Assembly (NCBI RefSeq): GCF_950023065.1
Contig: NC_088678.1
Location: 22,744,580-22,808,579 of the forward strand
Origin: Planococcus citri
Lineage: Eukaryota; Arthropoda; Insecta; Hemiptera; Pseudococcidae
DNA: 64,000 bases
Direction: 5' to 3'
The notes under the pieces were generated by a model. That model made no database searches, was not told the DNA's origin, and saw only the letters and a program-made list of their open reading frames with translations. Below are positions 12,437 to 24,060 of this stretch, one piece after another. Every line of letters starts with the position of its first letter. Within the stretch, counting starts at the first letter, position 1. The position numbers and the translations under genes are program-made.

Positions 12437-14012
12437 AAAAAAAAATTAGGGTGTCTCTAACAGGTGCCCAATTGAATGCGTGATAACGTTGAGGTACCTT
12501 AATGCCCGATCGGCCCTCGATTAAGAGCATTCTTCCTTTTATCGCCAATTCGAAAAGCGTGCAGATTCACCACCCAACCAGTAGTAGGTACCACTTTGTA
12601 CACTGCTGCTTAAAATTTTCAACGACAATTGTTTCGTTTCAAGAAGATTGTAAGTCTAAAACCAGTTTTGTCAGATTTGACGCTGAAATTTCCGAAGGCG
12701 TTTTTAGTTCTTCAAGATGTCAATGTCGATAGTCAGCAGCAATTTGTAAGTATGTAGATATTAATTCACAACCAATCCAGGGTTGTAGTTCAGCACTGTT
12801 TATTGGTAGATCCCAACCTATGCTTTAGTTGTTGCATTCAATGTAAAGGTTGTATTTGTATACCTCCAAGGCACTTTTTAATTATTATTTTTTCAATGCT
12901 TTCATTCAGGGTATTCTTGATTCTTTAGATATCTTCGTAATTGTGGATCACGCCTTGTAATTGGATCTTTGTTTGAAAAATTATTCATCTCGGATTTCGG
13001 AATGTTTCTACAGTCTACACGATGCTTTAGTTTTTTTTCAAGCCAAATGCTTAATCAACTTACGATAAAATATCTGGAAACAAAGTAGGTACCTACATAA
13101 GATATTGGATCAGATAAGACTTTCAGGCTTCCAAATTACTATTTTGATTTCAATTCAAATAGCTACTTGATACCATCTCAATGTAACCAAAACTGAAATT
13201 GAAATTTTTCAGTATTTCTTTCTTTATTTTGGACATGTTTTGGCATAATGTCTTCCTCTTTTTGGACTTCTATTCTATGTTTGGTTTGTTCATTTTTCAA
13301 ATTCAAACTTTAACTTCCCCTCCATCAACTCTCAATTTTTTATGATTCTTTTTCTTAGAAAGATCAAAAATATAAAATTATGTTTTCTTCGCGTATTTTT
13401 ACTTTTTTTCCCATCGCAACAAACAGTGAAAATTGACTGAAATATGAAAATTCGGCTTCTACTTTTAAGTTTTAATAGCCCTGCTGAAGTATATTCCCAT
13501 CATTCAACAAGTAAATAAAAAAATTTCAAAATAATTTCTTTGTTTACTCGATTATACCTACTACAAGTTCATGCTAAAAAAAATAAACAAAAATTACATT
13601 ACCATCTCATTTTTCAAAGCTCCGTTTTCTTGTAAAGTACATCTATCTTTTGATCTTGTCGAATCCACGGTAGCAAGTTTACCCTTGAATTCATTTGTTT
13701 TTTCAGTACTAATTAGAAATCATATTCGCAAATTCTTGAAAACTAGCCATTTCCTAAAAATGCAAACGAATCTGTAATTAGATACTTATTGTAATAAATT
13801 CCGAATCAAGATTAATAACAATAACTTACATCGTTTTCCGCAATTTCACTAGGAACTTGTAAAAGAGGTTTTGGTGTTATGTCACCACTATAGTTATTTG
13901 ATGTATGGTACATGGTATACATAACAAGATATGGGTATAACAAAAAATTTTAAAATTTCAAACATTTTGAATTTGAATGTGCTTTTAAAGATTCAAAAAA
14001 GCCCGAACACTG
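12437..14012. other. AT-rich intergenic DNA, nothing recognised
   Basis: This stretch holds short open frames on both strands without family resemblance, T-rich tracts and scattered GTACCTAC-type motifs. No gene or repeat boundary is supportable. Confidence 0.4.
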
Positions 14013-14146
14013 ACTGAGAAAAATTACTGTAAAATTTAGTAAAGTTGCTCTCTGGTCACCCTTTTTGTAAAATTGTCTACAAAAAAAATGACCAGGGGTC
14101 AACTTCACAAAATTTTATAGTAATTTTTACTGAACAGTTCTCTCAA
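14013..14146. mobile_element. Short inverted-repeat element (MITE-like)
   Basis: The left half (ACTGAGAAAAATTACTGTAA, then CTCTGGTCACC) is the imperfect reverse complement of the right half (GACCAGGGGTCAACTTC, then ACTGAACAGTTCTCTCA), giving a ~134-bp stem-loop. No clear target duplication was seen. Confidence 0.55.
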
Positions 14147-16689
14147 TGCGCCTAATAATTGTGTGAGCCTCACTATAGTTCGGCACAAGTAATATCAATA
14201 TTAAATGTTGAGAAATATTCAATCAGTAGAGATAAAATTCATTAATCAAATAACTTTCCTTCAAGTTATGTTTTTAATTAACATTTTTTTCGTCTCAAAT
14301 ATTTTTTATAATAATTAATTATCTAGTTAAACTGATAGGGTACGGTATGTACTCGTACATGCTAATCAATTAACATGATAAGTTCACATCATTCTCGTAA
14401 TCGAAAATGGATACTTTTTCTGAAGTTGATATAGATCATTAACACACAGGATTTTAATACCATACTACATACTTCTGTTTCCATATGTAGGTAATTTTAG
14501 CAATGTTTTTGAATAAGGAATTTGACTATTTAATTTCCTTACTAGGTTTATAAAAATGATTTAAAAACTTCTAGTTTGAATTTGACGTAAATATCTAGCT
14601 TTATTTATGTAGAATTTTCATACTTTTGAATTTTCAAAAATGAAAGAACGTCCATATTTTTCTTCTAAGTAGAATTCAAATTCCTGGCAATTAAACAGAC
14701 CAGTATAGAAAAATGTAAAAAAAAAAAAAAAAATAACGCAATACCTAAGGTATTTAAACTGTCAGCATTTTTAGATAGGTAGGTATCTATTACAATCGAC
14801 ATAAATTCTTGTTCATAAAATGTGATACCTATTAAAGGCTGCGTTGAACTCGTACCTACTTGGATTCTGGTATTAGTTCATACTCAGGTCGACTCAGCTC
14901 AACAGGTATAAATTTTGTATTCAATCACATTCGGGGGGGGGGGGGGGTGAAGATTTGATTTTGTGTGGGCCAAATTCCACTGCCAACGCTCAAAACATGA
15001 AAATAAAACTCATAATTTTTTTTTCAATTTCTAAAAGAAGGGTTATTAGTCTGGCAGTTCTCACTTCTTAATATACGTACATTATTGTACCTACCTTACT
15101 ACACAACATTTTAAGATTTGAAAAAATTGACAAAAACATGATTATTAAAATTTGTTGGACACCATAATTTTTGTCATGATATTATTTTGCTCTCATGAAT
15201 AGTTGAAAATTGTTGAAGATTTTGATACTAGTGATTTTTTTAAACAAACCTTCCAGTTCCATACTTCTATTGTTCAGTTGAGTAATTTTTTTTTCAATTG
15301 TGCTATTGTATTCGTTGTTCTCATGAATAGGGGGGGGGGGTGAACAATTTTTTTTAGTGTAGGTAGCCAAAAAAGATCCGTTTAAAATTTATTGGAATCT
15401 ACTGACCTTATTTAATGAAACTTTATTTTGTTCAATGTTACTTTGTGATTTGTTTTTTACTTGTTATGTTATCTATGCCTACTTGATTCATTTATTGGTT
15501 TATTTATTCGCCTACTTGTTTAGGTTGCTGCCTGATAATCTATTCTGTAATTTATACATACATACATCTGAGTCACCATATTCGTAAAAAAAAAATAATG
15601 TAAATGTATTGTGGATACCAAAAAGCCTAGATGCTAAAGTGTCCTTAAATAAATAATTTCATTCATTCATAGATACCCACTTTATTGTTCTAAACTCAAT
15701 TTTGCATAATTATTTTTGAATAATAAGCAGAGGTGCCACTGATATTATTCCCTATTGACAAGAATTACACATTTTAGTCTCACTTTTCAGCTATTTCACC
15801 CACGTTTTTTCAAATCCGCTCCCTTTTTTCAAATCCACTGTTACGCTGTTCTACCTGAAACTGGTTTTGTTGTAGTAGACCACATTTTTTTACTGCATCC
15901 GCACTGCGTTTATGCCATCTCACACTCCAGGGGGTCTTTCAAAATACAAATGTGTAAACACACCAAAAAATGCAGTCTCATTTTTACGAGGTCTGACCCT
16001 GTATTTCTTGTCAATAGGGTTGATTGTTACAAAATAATTGATTAATTTTTTCAGTTAGGCTAACTATTGTGATATCACAATATGAACAAGTTGTGATATT
16101 TTCTGCAAGGATTGCTATTGTGCAATAAGAAATTCATGCATAAAAACTGGAGGGAGGTTGTTGAGTTTTGGAAGTATGGAAATAAGCTCCACCCAAAGTT
16201 TTGATTTGATTTGAGCAGCGTCCAATTTTCCTCATTCACATGAGCGATTCTTGTGGAGAAGATTGCAAGTTGTTACTTATGTATGTACCATTGTGATACC
16301 TATTGATATCACATCACAATAATCATGATAGCTCATTTATTCAATCAATCAATTCAATTATCGTGATATTTAATACCTAAAGTACCTGCGGGTATTACCA
16401 CCAGGGTGGATAACAATGCCAGTCACCAAAAAATTGTGTTAGGACATGAGATATTAATCAAGCAGCACTGGTTACTTGTTACTAATGATGAAAATTGTAG
16501 CCTGGCCAAATTGCATCACAATATGTTCGTTTATACTTACAGGGTGTGCAAAAAAAAGAGAATTCCATCTCAATGTTTCACCCCCTAATATTATAAGTAT
16601 TTTGGAATAATGTAACTGTTTCACTTTAATTTGAAACTAGACAGCTACACTAAGCGCAGCTGTAACAGTGTGCGTATCCTATTTTGTTA
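14147..16689. other. AT-rich DNA with short repeats, no gene
   Basis: Apart from the LINE-like tail at 15.5-15.7 kb this stretch holds a poly-G run (about 14935-14947), small dyads such as TGTGATATCACA near 16070 and a TACCTGCGGGTA motif near 16382. That motif recurs inverted near 18545. No coding sequence is recognised. Confidence 0.4.
15540..15675 (+). repeat. Probable 3' tail of a non-LTR retrotransposon
   Basis: The sequence CCTAGATGCTAAAGTGTCC followed by TTAAATAAATAA and a TTCA-unit tail resembles the 3' ends of insect jockey/R1-type LINEs, which finish in short tandem repeats. No upstream reverse-transcriptase coding sequence can be read, so this would be a heavily 5'-truncated copy. 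The resemblance is from memory. Confidence 0.35.
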
Positions 16690-17262
16690 CAAAAGTACAA
16701 CCCAATTTCAGAAAAAAACAAGGCAATTTTGGATTTTGAAAGTAGAACGCGATTTTGATTTTGAAAGCAAAACGCAATTTTGAAAAATAAGGCACAACGC
16801 AGTTTTGGAAAAAGCACAACACCATTTTGAAAAAACGCAATTTGGATTTCAAAAACAGACACAATTTTGATTTTTGAAAGCACAATGCAATTTCAATAAA
16901 AAACAACTTCAAAAAAGCACAACGTGATTTCAAAAAAAAAGCACAACACAAATTCAAAAATAAAACGCAATTTTGGAAAAAAAGCACAATGCAAATTTGA
17001 AAATGAAACGCGATTTTGAAAAAAAGCACAACGCAATTTCAAAAAAAAAGCAAAACGCAAATTTGAAAATAAAACGAGATTGTGAAAAAAAGCACAACGT
17101 GATTTTAAAAAAAAACACAACGCAATTTCAAAAAAAAAACGCAAATTTGAAAATAAAACGCAATTGTGAAAAAAAGCACAATGCGATTTCAAAAAAAAAA
17201 AACAATACAAATTTGAAAAAAAGCACAACACGATTTCAAAAAAAAGCACAACGCGATTCCGA
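16690..17262 (+). repeat. Minisatellite built on GCACAACGCRATTT / GCAAATTTGAAAATAAAACG
   Basis: Degenerate units alternate between AAAGCACAACGCGATTTC and ACGCAAATTTGAAAATAAAA, separated by A-tracts of variable length, from about 16700 to 17260. The array is best ordered between 16960 and 17260. Long open frames on both strands here simply reflect the lysine- and phenylalanine-rich translations of the repeat. Confidence 0.8.
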
Positions 17263-17669
17263 ATACACTATGCTATTCTGAAAGCTCCAGTGCACAAGGG
17301 GATATATCTCGAAAGCATAATGCGACTCCAAAAGCACTTCAGTACTGAGAGAACCTCTTGGGAGCACAGCAAAATCACAAATGACAGGTGGGTTTTGTTT
17401 CTGAAAGGGTAACCACCTGCTTTTGGTGTCTAGGTACCAAATGTGTGTAAAATGAAACACCTGCAGGTGTTCTAAAAAGAACAATAGGAAAGATAACACT
17501 GTAGATACGAATATTTTACGACCCCTGTGGTGTTACATTTTAAAACTGATGTCGGCTTCCCTTTTGATAAATTCTTTTCCATTGTTCAATTTTGAAAAAT
17601 AATTCTGAAAATTGAACAATAGAAAAGATTTTAGAACCCCTGTGGTGTTACATAAACTTTGAAATTTAA

Positions 17670-18149
17670 GGCTATTCTCTACCCCTGTTATCAGTAGCGA
17701 TTTTTGATGAAAACTACGAACTTTGGCCGGGGATTGTGCAAAAACTACTGGACGGATTTTCGTGGGGTTTGGTTTATTTTACTCAGAAAACATTCAAAAG
17801 CGAGGGTATGTAGAGATATTTTTGATTTATGTCATTTTGTGGCCGTCATTGGGAATTGAATGGAGGTATTATTGATGCTCAGATCTCCGTTGGAAAAGCT
17901 AAATTGGAAAATATGGCTACATACCCTCGCTTTTAATGATAAATTATTAGCATTGGTGAAAAAAAATTGAAAGAATTTTGAAAATTCACGGAGAAATCCC
18001 CATCTGAAGTTTAGATGGGAGCGGGTTGCGGGACATAAGTATGACTAAATTCGTTCCCTCGATTACATGCAATCTTATGAACGAACGATGAAAATAATGA
18101 ACAAATCGGCTTCATATTTCGAACGTTTTCACTGGGGTAGAGAATAGCC
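17670..18149 (+). mobile_element. 480-bp TTAA-flanked MITE, copy A
   Basis: The ends are inverted repeats GGCTATTCTCTACCCC and GGGGTAGAGAATAGCC, each directly bordered by TTAA (17666-17669 and 18150-18153). A TTAA target duplication is the hallmark of piggyBac-superfamily insertion. No coding region is present, so it would be a non-autonomous derivative. A diverged second copy lies inverted at 38492-38993. Both carry matching inner blocks such as TACATACCCTCGCTTTT. Confidence 0.75.
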
Positions 18150-18153
18150 TTAA

Positions 18154-19105
18154 CTGACATCGGCTTCGCTTTTGTCGCCTTCCCTTTTGATATGGCCCTT
18201 TTCCCCTTTTTATTCTTTCAAATTGTTGAAATTTTTTTGTCAACTTAATTTTCAAGGTCCCAACCACAAAATAGTTGTTGATTTGTCCGGAAAAATATGT
18301 TTTTAATGAGTTTTTTTGAATAAGAAATGACATGGCATTATTATCCTACCAGGTCGGGTAACACCGCCAATATGTACTTTGTGGAGAAATCGTTATTGCC
18401 AGACCCTGTGAGACCCCTCCCCCCTCATGGCCATGGAATGGTAGTAGACACATACAATTACCACTTCCATCACTTACTTTGACTGTGGCTGTGGTGTGGT
18501 GGGGAGGTATTAGCACAATTCTCCAAACATGTGGCGTTATGATACCCGCAGGTATCTTAGTACCATTGACATCCCTGATATGAGTACAGTCAAAGCCGCT
18601 TTATAATGTTATAACGTTTGTTCCAGCCCAATTTAATAACATAAAGCGACTTATAACACAAACAGATTGAAAAAAGTGAATTTTTTTGTCAAAGATGTTT
18701 ATGTGATCAGTTTTTTTACTAAATATGTACCTAGGTAATCACTGAGCTAAAATGTTGCAAAAATTGTGAGAAAAAGCGTTGAAAATAGGTTGAAACTTCA
18801 AAAGGTTGTGAAAAAAGTATTTTAAAAAATGTCAATCAGAAAAAACTTCTGAAATTTCAGAAAAGTTAGGCAAAAACTGTGTGAAAAAGTGTTGAAAACA
18901 TTAAGAAAATAGGTATATTAAAATGTGAAAAAACACATTTAAATCAGTTAAAAATTAGATGCTCCAATCACAATAACTGATGAAATTTCTATGAAAGCTT
19001 AATGCGATATAAAAGACTGGGACTGAACCATTTTAATAACATTAAGCGATTTATAACATTCATCGTTATTAGACCTATTTACCTACATATGTAGGTACAT
19101 ACACC
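18154..19105. other. Intergenic DNA with possible pogo/Tigger-like fragments
   Basis: TACAGTCAAAGCCGCTTTAT at about 18594 resembles the TIR of the pogo-like element at 37657. A block (TTTAATAACATAAAGCGA) near 18632 is repeated directly near 19033. The ends do not pair convincingly, so no complete element is called. Confidence 0.3.
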
Positions 19106-19107
19106 TA

Positions 19108-19318
19108 CAGGGTGCCCAGAAATATCGAGCACCCCAAAGAAAGTTTTTCATTAAAAATATAGGTTGGCAACGTGAAATAGATGCATATGATTGGTGGAAT
19201 GTTATCTCTCCAGTCCAACAACCAATCATGTGCTATCATTATTATCATTCACTGTGACCAACCAAAGTACTTTAGTAGAAAACTTTTTTAGGGGTGCTCG
19301 ATATTTCTGGGCACCCTG
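19108..19318. mobile_element. 211-bp TA MITE, copy 1
   Basis: Inverted termini (CAGGGTGCCCAGAAATATCG and its complement) are flanked by TA at 19106-19107 and 19319-19320. The inner ~150 bp is nearly identical to the copy at 20176-20386. A Tc1/mariner-type origin is suggested by the TA target. Confidence 0.85.
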
Positions 19319-20175
19319 TATCTAAAAAAAAAAACTAGGTAACTGAATTTTTTGGACCTAAAAAAAGTCATCCAAATTTGATTTCTGGGACGCTTTTTGC
19401 CAGTTGGTTTGTAGACAAAACCCCATAAGTGACTCATCTTACACAGAACCATCCTCCAGTATTTGGAATTATTTAGAGAATATTGCAATCAACATCTAAG
19501 TAAATTTTTTTTTTAGCTTAATTGTGTTGATGAACACTGTTCGTTCAAGGGATCAAGTATTTCTTTTATCTGTTTGACAACTGACTGTAGAGATGAAAAG
19601 TTATCGGAGGAAAAATATTAAATTTTTAATGTTTTGCTATAGTTTGTTAACAACAAGACTTTGTTTTCATAATAATATCGACATTTTCCAAAGAATTATC
19701 CAAGATTAATAAAGTAAGCGAGGTTGTTATTTTCTGAGAATTTTCCAACTTTTAATTAAAATACTACATACTTGCTTTAGTTTTAGCCCCATCATATTTG
19801 CCTCTTAATCTTGGTAGGTACCTATACCTATTACCTACCTACATCATCTATGTATTCTATACTACTTCCATACACTTTAAATTACATAAAAAATTGGAAA
19901 GAAATTTCATCAAATTGAAATCCAAGCTAAATTCATCAACCCATCAAATGTTTATACCTACAACCTACGACGTTCTGGACATATTTCTTCATCACCGTGA
20001 ACAAGCGAAAACGAAAATGAAAATCTCATCCGAATGTCAACGGTAATTACGTAACGCCTGCGAAATCGACGCGGTATATACTACGGTTCTCAGGCGTGTT
20101 AATAAATTTGCATACTCGGTACGCCGTAAATATGGAACACAGCGTGGCGGTGGAGGAATGAAGGCATCGTATGTA

Positions 20176-20386
20176 CAGGGTGGCTAGAAATATCGGGTAC
20201 CCCTAAGAAATTTTTTCATTAAAAATATAGGTTGGCAACGTGAAATAGATGCATATGATTGGTGGAATGTTATCTCTCCAGTCCAACAACCAATCATGTG
20301 TTATCATTATTATCATTCACTGTGACCAACCAAAGTATTTAGTTAGAAAACTTTTTTAGGGGTACCCGATATTTCTAGCCACCCTG
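20176..20386. mobile_element. 211-bp TA MITE, copy 2
   Basis: Same length and orientation as copy 1, flanked by TA at 20174-20175 and 20387-20388. Termini are CAGGGTGGCTAGAAATATCG and its complement. Terminal differences from copy 1 occur in both arms so that each copy's ends still pair. Confidence 0.85.
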
Positions 20387-20388
20387 TA

Positions 20389-21119
20389 TCTCAGTTCTAT
20401 ACGTAGGTAGGTATAAGGGATGGTGATGTATCGAGCCAACGAATGAATTTTGACAGCGGTGATGTACTAGATTGAAAAAAATATTAGAACTTGGAAGCAG
20501 CGAGCGAAAGGGAGTGCGATTCGGATTATACTCGTATATTTGGGAGAATGTTTTTATTTTATATAGGAGAGTACGAGACGAAGAAAGTAGGGCAAGCTTT
20601 ACGCGTTATGCGGACGTGTGTGCTTTTGTTTGTTGAAATTTGTGATCATTTGATCCCGGTGATTGCTTACTTTTGTGTGATAGTATTGTTTATAGACCCG
20701 GTGCGAAATTTTGTTGGTCCATGGCTTATCTTTATTGCTATCGTTTGTTTGATACCTTGTCGTACTCTCTTTTGCGCTTTTGGGAGCTTTTTTTATTTTC
20801 TCACCGACAAATGCCTACTTTGACCAGATTTTCAACGTTTGAAACGAGATTTTCTTCGTGGAATATTAGATACATAAGAGTATAAAAAGTTCATTTGTAA
20901 AATTGAAGAGGGAAACAAATTGTAGCGTTGTGTAAAATTAAAGATGCGAAATCTGAATTACGTAGTGGGTAATAAATTCAATTTTTCCGAATAAAAATCA
21001 AGTACGAGATTTTACGACTCGAATGATTCGATGAATTACAAGATGTTTTTTTCTCTTCGGATTTGCAATATTGCATTTATTTTTTTAATTAAGTTTTATT
21101 TTTTACGCTTTAATTCGGA
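20389..21119. other. Possibly single-copy DNA with a short hydrophobic open frame
   Basis: An open frame on + runs to 20823. Starting at the ATG at 20548 it would encode 91 residues with two strongly hydrophobic segments (VMRTCVLLFVEIC... and FVGPWLIFIAIVCL...). No family is recognised and no splice or promoter signal supports it, so it is not called as a gene. Confidence 0.3.
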
Positions 21120-21127
21120 ATATGGAC

Positions 21128-21690
21128 CAGTGCTGTGAGAACGAACGAAAACGGGAACGGGAACGCCTAAAGAACGCTACTTTTTAAATTTCCTTCAAAG
21201 AACGAACGGACAATCACACAAATCTTCTTGAAGAACGTTCTTACTCAAGAACGGGGACAATAAAATTGCGAGAACGGAACGGGAACGGGAACGGGAACGG
21301 AGTGCTAATTTGGCGTTCTCAGATGTTCTTTCAGGGTCCTCTAATTACCTCCCAAAATTCTGAAAAATAGGGAAAAATAAGCTTTTTCCACAAACTTTTA
21401 GTTGTTTTATGGTACAATTGAAGAAAATGAAAAAATTTCCACCAAAAATTGCTTGGCTTGTACCACAGAACACTATTGAGAACGGGAACGGGAACACAGG
21501 AACGTGAATTCTGGAAATTTTTTTGAGAACGAGAACGGGAACGGGAACGCTTCTGCTTATGGAGCAGAAGAACGAGGAACAGGATCGAGGTGTTGCATTT
21601 GGGAACAATAAGGAACAAAGAACGGCGTTCTTTATAGTGAGAACGAAGAACGGGAACGGGAACGAGCACTTCCGCGTTCTCACAGCACTG
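21128..21690. mobile_element. Non-autonomous hAT element with perfect 8-bp target duplication
   Basis: The termini CAGTGCTGTGAGAACG and CGTTCTCACAGCACTG are exact inverted repeats. ATATGGAC directly flanks both sides (21120-21127 and 21691-21698). An 8-bp duplication with CAG...CTG ends is diagnostic for hAT. The 563-bp body carries many GGGAAC / GAACG subterminal units and no transposase. Open frames across it are products of the repeat. Confidence 0.92.
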
Positions 21691-21944
21691 ATATGGACGC
21701 CGGAATTCAGGCCTTTGTTGGTAGACGATTCAGTAGCATATGCAATATGCATCTCATAGAGTGACCTTTTTGAAAGTAAAATGCTTCATTTTTATTATAA
21801 ATGTAGTTTATTTTAAATTCAATATAAGTAACTGGAATTACTTGGGTAGTCCAATTTATTTTTAGTCGAGTATTTCAAATTTAATTGCATTCCCCCCCAT
21901 CGATTTTAATTTAATTTATCGCAAAAATTGTTGAATTCGTTCAA

Positions 21945-24060
21945 AAACGATTCGCTCAGAAATAATGAATCATTCGTGAACGACTGAATCGCTCGAGAAA
22001 GGAAATAAGATAAAACACAACACAGCAAGACAAAACTAAACATTCTTTAATCTCACCAAAAAAAAATCAAAAATTGCGAATCATTCGTTCGCGAACGATC
22101 TGCTCAGACAAGAAAAATCATTCGCGAACGAATGAATCAATCCCAAAAAAAATCAAATTGTTCAGACGGTAAGATAAAACCTGACAATTTTAAATTCTAA
22201 ATTCAGATTATATTATCAAAAACTAGACTGGATTCGTTCGCGAACGATCTGCTCAGACAAGAAAAATCATTCGCGAACGAATGAATCAATCCCAAAAAAA
22301 ATCAAATTGTTCAGACGGTAAGATAAAACCTGACAATTTTGAATTCTAAATTCAGATTATACATATTATCAAAAACTAGACTGGATTCGTTCGCGAACGA
22401 TCTGCTCAGACAAGAAAAATCATTCGCGAACGAATGAATCAATCCCAAAAAAAATCAAATTGTTCAGACGGTAAGATAAAACCTGACAATTTTGAATTCT
22501 AAATTCAGATTATACATATTATCAAAAACTAGACTGGATTCGTTCGCGAACGATCTGCTCAAACAAGAAAAATCATTCGCGAACGAATGAATCAATCACA
22601 AAAAAAATCAAATTGTACACACGGAAAGATAAAACCTGACAATTTTCAATTTTAAATTTGAATTATATTATCAAAAACTGGACTGGATTCGTTCGCGAAC
22701 GATCTGGTCAGACAAGAAAGATCATTCGCGAACGAATGAATCACAAAAAATCAAGTTGTACAGACTGTAGGATAAAACCTGACAATTTTGAATTCTAAAT
22801 TCAGATTATATTATCAAAAACTAGACTGGATTCGTTCGCGAACGATCTGCTCAGACAAGAAAAATCATTCGCGAACGAATGAATCAATCCCAAAAAAAAT
22901 CAAATTGTTCAGACGGTAAGATAAAACCTGACAATTTTGAATTCTAAATTCAGATTATACATATTATCAAAAACTAGACTGGATTCGTTCGCGAACGATC
23001 TGCTCAGACAAGAAAAATCATTCGCGAACGAATGAATCAATCCCAAAAAAAATCAAATTGTTCAGACGGTAAGATAAAACCTGACAATTTTGAATTCTAA
23101 ATTCAGATTATACATATTATCAAAAACTAGACTGGATTCGTTCGCGAACGATCTGCTCAAACAAGAAAAATCATTCGCGAACGAATGAATCAATCACAAA
23201 AAAAATCAAGTTGTACAGACTGTAGGATAAAACCTGACAATTTTGAATTCTAAATTCAGATTATATTATCAAAAACTAGACTGCATTCGTTCCCGAACGA
23301 TTTGTTCAGAATCAAAGAATTGACAAATCATTCTGGAACAGCTGAATTTCTCCTGAATCAAATCCAACGAAAGAGAATTAGGCATAATTTGACTTTTTTA
23401 AGTCTATTAAGTATTAAGAATTGTAGATGATTCGTTCGCGAATGATTCATCTATTCAAGAGGTAAAAAATCTTTCGTGAATGAATGAATCACTAATAAAT
23501 CAGACCAGATACATGATTTAGTATACTATATTACTTACCTTGAACTTGACATAATAAATCCATTAACAAAAATTGGAGTTGATTCGTTAGCAAATGATTC
23601 GCTCAGAAATGATGAATCATTCGACTTTCGAGAACGACTGAATCACTTAGAAATCAAATCAGATAATTCATGAAAAATGCAAAACGAAACATTCCTTCGG
23701 CTTCATCTATTAAAAAAGATTTACTCGGGGAAGAAAAATCGTTCGCGAACGAATGAATCACTTGAAATTCAACTCGAGGAATAAAAGACATGACGAAATT
23801 TAACGGTTTTAATTCTGTTACATACAATACAAAAAACTGAACTCAATTTGTTCACGAACGGGGGACAATTTGTTCAGGGAAGGAAAATCGTTCGCGAACG
23901 AATGAATCACTGAAAATTTAAATGAGGAATCGATGACATGGCGAAACTTGACGGTTTCAATTATTCTACTCCTATTAAAAAAAAAAAAAAAAAAAAAACT
24001 GAACTCAATTTTATTCAGAATTGGCAAATCATTCGAGAACGACTGAATCACTACTAAATA
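21945..24060 (+). repeat. Satellite array with TTCGCGAA dyads and higher-order structure
   Basis: Core monomers begin CTGGATTCGTTCGCGAACGA at 22228, 22381, 22534, 22683, 22826, 22979 and 23132, with a variant at 23281 (spacings 153, 153, 149, 143, 153, 153, 149). Each holds two TTCGCGAA palindromes about 36 bp apart, in ATTCGTTCGCGAACGA and ATTCGCGAACGAATGA, so each monomer can fold on itself. The four-monomer block repeats at a 598-bp period. Degenerate monomers extend outward on both sides to about 21945 and 24060. No open frame is present. Confidence 0.9.

Noticed and set aside
16650..17281. Open frames of 77-118 codons on both strands
   Set aside because: They translate the A-rich minisatellite into KKHNA- or CFFLK-type repeats. 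Both strands stay open for the same compositional reason.
21128..21690. Telomeric or subtelomeric repeat
   Set aside because: The GGGAAC units are bounded by hAT ends and an 8-bp target duplication, and there is no TTAGG array.
21331..21759. Open frames of 78-135 codons on both strands rich in RSRSR or GNGNE
   Set aside because: They lie across the hAT element and its GGGAAC units and cross its boundary, so they are not genes.
22228..23430. CRISPR-like regular repeats
   Set aside because: The repeated unit is the whole ~150-bp monomer with no unique spacers, and the context is eukaryotic.
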